Source: an uncultured Erythrobacter sp. (GTDB taxonomy: Bacteria > Pseudomonadota > Alphaproteobacteria > Sphingomonadales > Sphingomonadaceae). From it: a DNA stretch of 64,000 nt. The first letter of the stretch is position 1; every line of letters starts with the position of its first letter. Positions 7,460 through 14,589 of this stretch are shown here, in pieces. The stretch is taken from the NCBI GenBank assembly GCA_947493165.1, contig CANLPY010000002.1:585838-649837 (forward strand), read 5' to 3'. Position numbers and translations under genes: made by a program. Under the pieces are notes generated by a model. The model was not told the DNA's origin and did not search any database. It saw only the letters and a program-made list of their open reading frames with translations.

Positions 7460-9352
7460 TCACGCATGGTGCCTCAAAAATGCTGCACATGCGTAAACAC
7501 CCCATACCTCCCAAGAGTGTCTCGGGTCAATTAGATCACGTCCATCAGTGGCGAGTAATCGCGCGAGGCCGGCCTCGTCGAACATTAGTTCTAGCAATGG
7601 GCTCGCTTCGTCGCGAACGTATTTGGCAAACGCCGCGTCTAGCTCTGGGGAAGGGAAGTTCGCTTTCGTCGCCCGCTCGACAACAGCAACTGGAAGGATG
7701 CCGCGCATCGATTGTCGGTGCACATATTTGCTTTGCCCGGCGCGGGCACGGATGTGCTCTGGTGTTGCGGCCGAAAATTCGATGAACTCCTTCATCAGCA
7801 TAGGACTACGACGTTGCAGCCCAGCGCGAGCATATTGCGCCTGCATCATAGTATTGGCCATGTCTGAATTGGGGCTTTGAGCAAGGTTAGTCTTACTGAA
7901 AGCCACGGTTTCGCTAGGCAAGGAAGCGATGTAGTCTTCTTCCAATTCGGCCAATCGGCGTTTGAACTCGTTATTCATCCAAAAAAGATGATCGGCCTCA
8001 CCGCGATTTTGCGCCCTGTTTTTCTTACGTCGTTCGGAAAGCAGCCATTCTGGAAGGGCCGCCGCGATCGCTTGTCGTAGCGCTACTTTGCTAGCCCCCG
8101 CCCATCCGAACACATCTGCATCGCTGCGGATGCTTTGGAAAAACCCTGGCAAGTTTCGCTGGTTCAGAAATTGGCGATAGTAATGGACACTACCCTGTAG
8201 CCATTCATCCCCCCCATCCCCGCCGATAAGAACACGGCAGCCGTCATCCGCCGCTTGCTCCTCCAAATCCATGGTCATCGCGCCATTCGTGGCAATTGGG
8301 ATATCAAAAGTTTTGGCAGGTCGCTCTGTAAACCAATCCAGCGAAGGTTGAGTTATGCCAATTTCGCGAATCGGTGCGGCCAAATGCCGCGCCACTGCTC
8401 TGGCGTAACCGAGCTCATCCGCTGGAGACCCTTTTTGAGCCACTAGCGTGTAACCGCGCAAATCAGGAGCAGGCAGCTTGCCTTGGCAATGTAATTGATG
8501 TGCCAGCGCGAAGATCGCTGAGGAATCCAATCCGCCGCTAACATTAAAACCAACCGGTAATTGCGATCGCGACGCTTTACGCACGCAGTCAGTCAGAATC
8601 TGAAGATAGTGCTCCACATAATCTTCATCGCGAACGTATTGAATCGTTACTTCGGTTTTCAGCGACCAGTGCTTTGCAAAGTTAAGATTGCCACCGGAAA
8701 AACGCATCGCATGTGCAGGCAGAAGCCGCTTTATCCCCTGCCAAGGGGTCGCTTCGGGCGCGAACCATTTATCCGCCGCAACGCATGCAAGATAATTGAG
8801 ATCTGGTTTTGGCTTAGGATCGATCTGACCAACCAGAGCTGCAAGGTCATTGGCAATGACTAATCGATCCCCAGCGTGATGATAGAAGAGCGGCCGCAAA
8901 CCTCTGTGGTCGCGTGCGCAAAACACCTCAGAGATCCCAAGATCAACGATGATGAATGCAAATTCTCCATCCAAATGACGCGCACATTCCGTCCCCCAGC
9001 GCTCATAAGCGCGCAAGACCAATTCTTCATCGCTTCGATCGCGCAAGGCGTATCCTTGGTCAGACAAACTCTCACGCAGGCTATCGAAATTGGCGAGATA
9101 GCCATCAAAAATGAGCGCAATTTGGCCGTCTTCACTGGTTATCGGTTGCGCTACGCCTCTGGTTTGTCTGAGGGTCCGCTGCATTGCGGCGACCAACACA
9201 ACACGGACGGGATTGTTCTGCTGCAAAGTCTTGCCATTCTCGGGCCAAATGGAATGACTATCACGCCCAAGATCGTCCATTGCCTCGCACATCTGGTCAA
9301 GCGCATTAGGGTGGATACCGTGGTCATCATAAATGGCAGCTATTACACTCAT
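7460..9352 (-). CDS. lasso peptide cyclase C (asparagine-synthetase-like)
   Basis: A 630-aa homologue of glutamine-hydrolysing asparagine synthetase that should adenylate Asp8 and form the macrolactam with Gly1. The N-terminal Ntn-like domain starts MSVIAAIYDDHG and lacks the nucleophilic Cys2 of true glutaminases, fitting use of the peptide amine rather than ammonia. The ATP-pyrophosphatase loop SGGLDSS is at about 272-278, followed by LIGGDGGDE. The ATG at 9352 is preferred to an upstream in-frame TTG at 9364. It lies 14 bases after the oxygenase gene, in the same operon. Confidence 0.93.
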   Translation of the reverse strand: MSVIAAIYDDHGIHPNALDQMCEAMDDLGRDSHSIWPENGKTLQQNNPVRVVLVAAMQRTLRQTRGVAQPITSEDGQIALIFDGYLANFDSLRESLSDQGYALRDRSDEELVLRAYERWGTECARHLDGEFAFIIVDLGISEVFCARDHRGLRPLFYHHAGDRLVIANDLAALVGQIDPKPKPDLNYLACVAADKWFAPEATPWQGIKRLLPAHAMRFSGGNLNFAKHWSLKTEVTIQYVRDEDYVEHYLQILTDCVRKASRSQLPVGFNVSGGLDSSAIFALAHQLHCQGKLPAPDLRGYTLVAQKGSPADELGYARAVARHLAAPIREIGITQPSLDWFTERPAKTFDIPIATNGAMTMDLEEQAADDGCRVLIGGDGGDEWLQGSVHYYRQFLNQRNLPGFFQSIRSDADVFGWAGASKVALRQAIAAALPEWLLSERRKKNRAQNRGEADHLFWMNNEFKRRLAELEEDYIASLPSETVAFSKTNLAQSPNSDMANTMMQAQYARAGLQRRSPMLMKEFIEFSAATPEHIRARAGQSKYVHRQSMRGILPVAVVERATKANFPSPELDAAFAKYVRDEASPLLELMFDEAGLARLLATDGRDLIDPRHSWEVWGVYACAAFLRHHA

Positions 9353-9366
9353 CTCAGATCGCAAAC

Positions 9367-10236
9367 CTATCCCGCCACGCGCGCATCGCTATCTTCAAAC
9401 AGGTCACAAAGCGGTTGCAATGCCTCGATCTCGAAATGCTCTGCCCACAATTGTGGCTTCACCAAACCCTCGCTGCCTGCCGGGTAATAATGGAGAAACA
9501 AAAGATTACAGAAACCGCCAGAGGCGATCCTATCCCGGTAATGCCAGCGTGAAGATCCGCAAAAGAACAACGCTCCGTTCGGAGAAATTTCAAACTCTTC
9601 CCAGCGAAGATCCGGATCTTCGAAAGGCTTGCGCGGACTTACGGCGGTTGTTTCTGACAAACGGGGCCAAGCCACCGGGTTACTATAACTGATCGGCCAG
9701 ATGGTATTTTGATCAATACAATAGTCCAGAGTGTACATAGAAACTGGCTGATCCATATGCGGAGCACAGCGCCCATCTAAACCATATAGACTGAGGAAAT
9801 TATAGCCGAGTTCAAGTTCACGCCCCGCCCATTCGCTAACGCGAGGAAGCAACGCGCGCTGCAACTCAACAAAACGAGGGTGGTCATGCACAATATGGCG
9901 TCCAAATTCCGCAAGCTCACTGCTTGCAAGATGGCTGGCCGGGATGGCCGCGACATCCGCCTTGATCTGAGCAGCGGTAGCATCGTCAAACAAGTTGCTG
10001 ACAGACTTAATCTTGGCATTTCCTGCCAATTGAAGCTCTGCAAAACCATCAGCAAACAGCCGCAGTGCAAGCGGTTCTATCAATTGTAAATACAATTGAG
10101 CCGCTTCGAAACGGCGCAAAAATCGGGAATCATACCAAGGATTCGCGCTAGTTTTTGACAATGCAGCAACCGCTGCAAAGTGCCGTTCAGCATATACCGG
10201 ATCTGCCAGTTTCGCCTTGATTGCGTCATGTATCAT
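9367..10236 (-). CDS. 2OG-Fe(II) oxygenase-like protein of the lasso cluster
   Basis: A 289-aa protein with a plausible HxD...H iron triad: His160-Met-Asp162 within RCAPHMDQP, and His232 in SSRWHYRDR. Arg234 or Arg236 could bind 2-oxoglutarate. The GALFFCG segment just before the distal His is typical of the double-stranded beta-helix core. In this context it may hydroxylate a core residue. Asp hydroxylation by 2OG enzymes is known in some lasso pathways, but the target here is unproven. The ATG at 10236 has AAGGG about 8 bases upstream. It is the first gene of the minus-strand cluster operon and diverges from B2 across 81 bases. Confidence 0.72.
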   Translation of the reverse strand: MIHDAIKAKLADPVYAERHFAAVAALSKTSANPWYDSRFLRRFEAAQLYLQLIEPLALRLFADGFAELQLAGNAKIKSVSNLFDDATAAQIKADVAAIPASHLASSELAEFGRHIVHDHPRFVELQRALLPRVSEWAGRELELGYNFLSLYGLDGRCAPHMDQPVSMYTLDYCIDQNTIWPISYSNPVAWPRLSETTAVSPRKPFEDPDLRWEEFEISPNGALFFCGSSRWHYRDRIASGGFCNLLFLHYYPAGSEGLVKPQLWAEHFEIEALQPLCDLFEDSDARVAG

Positions 10237-10317
10237 AAACCGACCCTTGCGACTTGGGTACGAACGTCGCCGCACATCCTCTTGGCACAGCGGATCATTA
10301 GTGACAAACTTAGCATT

Positions 10318-10812
10318 ATGTCCAATGGCCCGCCATCACCCCTATTAAAGGAGAGATCAGCGCTATCTATCCGCGACTGTGCGTGGCTCGCTATTTATTC
10401 TCTTAGGGCCTTCTGCGAACTAGCGAGAGCACGGTGGAGACTTCGCAAAATTGGACCGCGGGAAATTCAAAATGGAAATTGGGATGCTGGTCAAGCCGCG
10501 TCCGTGCAATCCGCACCATGTGACAAAGATCTTAAGCTAAGCATCGAACACATCAGCTTCGTCGTGCCGCGTATTGCGGCCTACCTGCCTTGGAGAGCCG
10601 ATTGCCTTGTCCAAGCAATCGCCGCCCAAAATTGGTTGTTGTCCGAAAACATCTCGAGCGAGATTATTGTAGGAGTTAGGAACTCACAACACGACGGGTT
10701 TAATGCCCATGCATGGCTGCGTTGCGGTAATGCCGTAATCATTGGCGGCGATGTAAGCGGGTATGAGACTCTGCTGGAAAGCAATCTAAGCACCACAACC
10801 AACTCTGAATAA
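10318..10812 (+). CDS. lasso peptide B2 leader protease (transglutaminase-like)
   Basis: A 164-aa transglutaminase-type cysteine protease (PF13471-like) that removes the leader from the precursor. The triad is visible: Cys96 in WRADCLVQA, His131 in FNAHAWLRCG and Asp145 in IIGGDVSGY. This matches lasso B2 proteins in length and motif spacing. Its partner B1 is encoded at the other end of the cluster. The ATG at 10318 was chosen because the upstream extension crosses the divergent oxygenase gene. The ribosome binding site is weak. Confidence 0.92.
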   Translation: MSNGPPSPLLKERSALSIRDCAWLAIYSLRAFCELARARWRLRKIGPREIQNGNWDAGQAASVQSAPCDKDLKLSIEHISFVVPRIAAYLPWRADCLVQAIAAQNWLLSENISSEIIVGVRNSQHDGFNAHAWLRCGNAVIIGGDVSGYETLLESNLSTTTNSE

Positions 10813-10917
10813 TTTTTTAGTAAATTCAGACTATTGACTACGCCACAGTGATCTAAGCCTTGCTAAATCACATATGTGCAAATAACAATCGAATTGAATG
10901 GTGGTGAAAGGTTGGAG

Positions 10918-11220
10918 ATGAAAATGAGAGTTCTCACCCGTTTTGCCACTTCAGCAGCGGCAACTGCGCTCGCAATTGCGCCAATTGCGGCCCAAGCAAA
11001 CACCCGGGCAGGCGATTATTCGACCACATATTCCAATGAACTTGGCGAGTTTGGTTCGCGTTGGACCGCTCAAGACTTTTGGTTTGGTGAGGATGATGAG
11101 GCAGCAGGATACATCTATGCGCTGATAGGTGGCGCTGCTTTAATCATCGGCATCATCTTGCTCAGTAGCGGGAACGGCGATGAAGCGCCGCCAATCAATC
11201 AATCTCCAGGCGCAAATTAG
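10918..11220 (+). CDS. small exported or membrane protein next to O-antigen ligase-like gene
   Basis: A 100-aa protein. It has an N-terminal signal sequence (MKMRVLTRF, hydrophobic stretch, AAQANT as a likely cleavage region near residue 25), an acidic aromatic middle (QDFWFGEDDEAAGY), one hydrophobic helix (about 62-80) and a short Pro/Asn-rich tail. No known family was recognised. It sits between the lasso B2 gene and the Wzy-like gene, so it could serve either polysaccharide polymerisation or the lasso system; the first is more likely from orientation and spacing. The start may be the ATG at 10918 or at 10924 (GGAG at 10914-10917). Confidence 0.6.
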   Translation: MKMRVLTRFATSAAATALAIAPIAAQANTRAGDYSTTYSNELGEFGSRWTAQDFWFGEDDEAAGYIYALIGGAALIIGIILLSSGNGDEAPPINQSPGAN

Positions 11221-11320
11221 ATCCCGGATGCCGGCCTGCTTTTGAAGCGAGTGATGGGCCAATCACCTGAGGAATCTATTTTGGTTAGATTCGCCTCAAG
11301 AAGCGCATGATGCTCGGGCA

Positions 11321-12661
11321 ATGAGCGTACTGACGGACTCCAATAGCAATCGCAGCTTCGTGATACTCGCATTTCTTGTGACGATCGCAATCATCGTTGG
11401 CGGCGGCGGCGTTCGCTATGGACTGGCTAATCTATTCGTCCAATTGGCTGCGCTGGCCGCACTCGCCTTTCACAGAGTGCAATTTGCCGACTTCTGGCGC
11501 AAGTCGCCTCGCGCGCTTGTCCTACTTATTGGCCTCACAATAGCGCTACCAGTGGCGCAGCTGATGCCAATACCTCATCTAGCGGTGACAGCATTGCCCG
11601 GACGGGAGACACTGCTCGAGGCGCGCTCAATGGGGCAAGGCGCAGAGTGGTTTGCTTTCAGCGTCGATCCGGGTCGTACGCTCGTCGCGCTCAGCGGGCT
11701 GATCCTACCCCTTACTGTCTTGGTCATCACACGGTCATTAGCAGTGCAGCGATTGATTTGGATCGGTTGGCTAGTGGTAGGCTTAGGCATCGCGAGTTTC
11801 TTGTTCGGCACTATCCAAGTTGTCAGCGCCGGCGAAACTGGCCTGCTCTATCCAGAGAACTCTATGCCGGGTGTGCTATTCGGCACATTCGCCAATCGAA
11901 ATACGGCAGGATTGTTCTTCGTAAGCGCGCTATCGCTGGCAGCACTTTTGCCTTTTCCTGACCACTCGCGTTCGATCCTAATTCCGCGATTTATAGTTTG
12001 TGCATTGCTTGTATTGGCGATCGTCCTAACCCGATCAAGAAGCGCCATCGTGCTTATGGCTATTCCGATTGGATTATCCGCCATGAAGTTGTTTTGGGAA
12101 CACAAGCTTCACTCGGAGCAATCCCTTAAGTTTATGGCCCTTGCTCTAGCCGCAGGGGTCCTTGCGGTGCTCGGCGCGATTTCGGCAACGGCAGGAACAG
12201 ACAGTAGGTTGGCCCAAAGCTTCGAACGCTTTGAAGCGCGAGAGGATGCTCGCTCAGAAATTTGGGATGATGCAGTCTATTCCGCCCAGCGCTACTGGCC
12301 CATGGGCGCTGGAATGGGCACCTTCGACGAGATCTTTCAGCTTGACGAATCCCTTGAGAACCTAGCGCCGCGACGGGCGGGTAGAGCTCACAATGATTAT
12401 CTCGAAATCGCGATAGAGGCTGGGTTACCAGGGATCGCATTGGTTGTGGGCTGGCTTTTCTTTGTCATTTGGTTGAGCTGGCGGGCGCGGCGATCGCCTA
12501 TGCGGTGGAGCGCATGGGCTGGAGCCGCAACTCTGGCAGCAATCGCGCTCCAATCGGCGATAGATTATCCGCTACGCTCTCAGGCATTCTTGGGCCTTGG
12601 GGCATTCGCGCTTATCTTACTCGCTCAAATGAGCAAACCTCCCAATGAAAGCGTGCCGTGA
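11321..12661 (+). CDS. O-antigen ligase / Wzy_C-family polysaccharide polymerase
   Basis: A 446-aa integral membrane protein with many hydrophobic segments, a large periplasmic loop (about 300-360) containing GAGMGTFDEIFQ, and RAGRAHNDYLEIAIEAGLPG. This H-N-D-Y-L-E...G-x-P-G pattern is the hallmark of PF04932 (WaaL/Wzy). It would polymerise or ligate undecaprenyl-linked polysaccharide at the periplasmic face of the inner membrane. It starts 100 bases after the small membrane protein gene and overlaps the next gene by four bases. With rfbACD on the far side of the lasso cluster, it marks this as an exopolysaccharide or O-antigen locus. Confidence 0.88.
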   Translation: MSVLTDSNSNRSFVILAFLVTIAIIVGGGGVRYGLANLFVQLAALAALAFHRVQFADFWRKSPRALVLLIGLTIALPVAQLMPIPHLAVTALPGRETLLEARSMGQGAEWFAFSVDPGRTLVALSGLILPLTVLVITRSLAVQRLIWIGWLVVGLGIASFLFGTIQVVSAGETGLLYPENSMPGVLFGTFANRNTAGLFFVSALSLAALLPFPDHSRSILIPRFIVCALLVLAIVLTRSRSAIVLMAIPIGLSAMKLFWEHKLHSEQSLKFMALALAAGVLAVLGAISATAGTDSRLAQSFERFEAREDARSEIWDDAVYSAQRYWPMGAGMGTFDEIFQLDESLENLAPRRAGRAHNDYLEIAIEAGLPGIALVVGWLFFVIWLSWRARRSPMRWSAWAGAATLAAIALQSAIDYPLRSQAFLGLGAFALILLAQMSKPPNESVP

Positions 12662-13368
12662 AAACCGTTTTATGGATAGCGTTGTTGACTGTAGTCGCAA
12701 CGATAGTCGTAGGTGCGCAACTGGACCGTCAGGCGCGCATCTCAACCGAAATTGCGCAGTATGTGCCTCCTCCTTCGCGCGCCTTTGCGCAGAGCCACCT
12801 GACCGCGCAGGCTCTGCGCGCTGGCAATCACGAAGAGGCATTGAGCCAAGCTCGTCGTCTTGTGGCCAGGCGCCCCATGCCAGCGGAGCATCTGCGAATG
12901 CTTGCACTTGCTCAGGCGATGGCTGGCGACCAGAGCGCGAGCATCATCACATTGCAAGCTGCAGCGCGCCGGGGTTGGCGAGACTTAGCAGTGCAAGAGG
13001 CAATGCTGAGGCTGGCAATTGAAAACGAGGACCGGGGCGAATCTGTACGGCGTTACGCAGCGCTTTCTGCCGCTTTGCAAACGGATGATGCTGTCTTGCG
13101 AGAGCTGGGTCCGGCTGCATTAGCGACCAGCAACGCACGCGCAGATTTTGCTGCGATACTTGCGCCCGCGCGCAGGTGGCATCGCCTGTTCCTTAGCCGC
13201 GGCGTGCGAACCCTACCGGTTCACATCGCAGATGAAGTGATTGGCAAAGCGGTGGAACGTGGTGCAAATTTCGAATGTTCAGACCTGCGCCAAGCGCAGC
13301 GAATAATTGCCGACAAAACAAAAGCAAAGCAGTTGGGAATAGTCACCATCGTCAGCCGGCAATGCTAG
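12658..13368 (+). CDS. membrane-anchored TPR-like protein coupled to O-antigen ligase-like gene
   Basis: A 236-aa protein starting with GTG inside the ligase-like stop (GTGA overlap). It has an N-terminal membrane anchor (about residues 3-20) followed by an Ala-rich helical region of TPR character, with repeats such as AGNHEEALSQARRLVARRP and MLALAQAMAGDQSASI around 55-105. No exact family was recognised. Such proteins often accompany Wzy-type polymerases in sphingomonad exopolysaccharide loci, which suggests a periplasmic scaffold role. It ends 21 bases before the convergent CoA-transferase gene. Confidence 0.7.
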   Translation: MKTVLWIALLTVVATIVVGAQLDRQARISTEIAQYVPPPSRAFAQSHLTAQALRAGNHEEALSQARRLVARRPMPAEHLRMLALAQAMAGDQSASIITLQAAARRGWRDLAVQEAMLRLAIENEDRGESVRRYAALSAALQTDDAVLRELGPAALATSNARADFAAILAPARRWHRLFLSRGVRTLPVHIADEVIGKAVERGANFECSDLRQAQRIIADKTKAKQLGIVTIVSRQC

Positions 13369-13389
13369 ATCTTTGGGCTGTTCCGACGG

Positions 13390-14589
13390 TTAAATATGGC
13401 CCTTTTCAGTATGGTCTGCGATAATATCCGCACCCCAACCAAGCACTTCTTCGAACACTTCCACGTTGTGCTGCCCCGGGCGGGTTGGGGCTGAACGCCT
13501 AAAGCCCGAAGACGATTTCGAAAAACGCGGGAATGCGTTTTGCATTTTTAGCTTCCCATGCCCCTCAGTCTCAACTTCAATGATCGCTTCACGCGCTTGA
13601 AAATGAGGATCTTCGAGCATGTCCTTAGCAGTGTATACACGCCCGGCGGGAATCGAATGTTCAATCATTAGCGCATCAGCCTCTTCGATAGTCAGCGAAC
13701 CAATCCAGTCGTTGATCATCTCATCAAGTTCGGTTTGATTCCGCCCCCTCGCCAAATGCGTGGCGTATTCCGGGTTATCCGCCAATTCCGGCTGCCCCAT
13801 GGCCTTTGCCAAACGCGCAAAAATCGCGTCATTATTGGCACCGATCATAAACGGCCCATCTTTACAGTAATAGACATTGGAAGGAGCGATGCCGGGCAGG
13901 ATCGAGCCAGACCGTTCCCGGGTGAAGTTGTTGTGATCGTATTCGGGTACTAAACCTTCCATCACTTGCAAAACCGCCTCGTAGAGCGCGGTGTCGACAA
14001 CTTGCCCCTCTCCGGTTTTAGCTCGGTGATGCAGAGCTGCGAGCACTCCCATCGTGCCATATGTTGCGCACAGGGTATCCCCAATCGACACTCCCATACG
14101 TGCTGGCGGCCGGTCGGGATCGCCCACAATGTATCGCCATCCTCCCATCGCTTCCCCAATTCCACCAAAGCCAGCACGTCCAGAATAGGGACCGGTTTGA
14201 CCGTAACCAGACATGCGCGCGATGATCAGGCGAGGGTTAATTTCGTGTAGAGATTCAGGCGAAAGACCCCATTTTTCGAGTGTCCCCGGCTTGAAATTCT
14301 CGATAAGCACATCAGCTTTAGCGATAAGAGCACGCGCTATAGCTTGGCCTTCAGGGACACGCAGATTGCACGTGACAGAGCGTTTGTTGCGAGCAATAAC
14401 TTCCCATTGCACCTTTTCGTCGCCTTGGCCCCAATCGCGCATTGGGTCACCTTTGCCAGGTGGCTCAACCTTGATAACATCGGCCCCCATGTCGCCCAGC
14501 AATTGGCCGCAGAAAGGTCCAGCCAAAAGCTGGCCCATCTCAACTACCTTTAAATCATTGAGCGCCCCATTATTGCTTAATTGGTTCAT
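13390..14589 (-). CDS. class III CoA-transferase (CaiB/BaiF family)
   Basis: A 399-aa member of the formyl-CoA transferase/CaiB family, which moves CoA between carboxylic acids through an aspartyl thioester. The N-terminal signature LKVVEMGQLLAGPFCGQLLG (about 13-32), DMGADVIKVE and RNKRSV are typical. The catalytic Asp is most likely Asp171 in MGVSIGDT. It is the last gene of a five-gene operon, overlapping hyuB by four bases. Alongside an HMG-CoA-lyase-family gene it may activate a hydroxy- or oxo-acid as its CoA thioester for cleavage. Confidence 0.92.
   Translation of the reverse strand: MNQLSNNGALNDLKVVEMGQLLAGPFCGQLLGDMGADVIKVEPPGKGDPMRDWGQGDEKVQWEVIARNKRSVTCNLRVPEGQAIARALIAKADVLIENFKPGTLEKWGLSPESLHEINPRLIIARMSGYGQTGPYSGRAGFGGIGEAMGGWRYIVGDPDRPPARMGVSIGDTLCATYGTMGVLAALHHRAKTGEGQVVDTALYEAVLQVMEGLVPEYDHNNFTRERSGSILPGIAPSNVYYCKDGPFMIGANNDAIFARLAKAMGQPELADNPEYATHLARGRNQTELDEMINDWIGSLTIEEADALMIEHSIPAGRVYTAKDMLEDPHFQAREAIIEVETEGHGKLKMQNAFPRFSKSSSGFRRSAPTRPGQHNVEVFEEVLGWGADIIADHTEKGHI

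Noticed and set aside
7413..7514. Longer N-terminus for the lasso precursor
   Set aside because: It would overlap the cyclase end by about 55 bases and add a Cys-containing stretch unlike lasso leaders; the 50-aa form fits the family.
10813..10917. Search for a second lasso precursor after B2
   Set aside because: The only ATG frames there stop within a few codons and no YxxPxL leader is present; none was seen in the other cluster gaps either.
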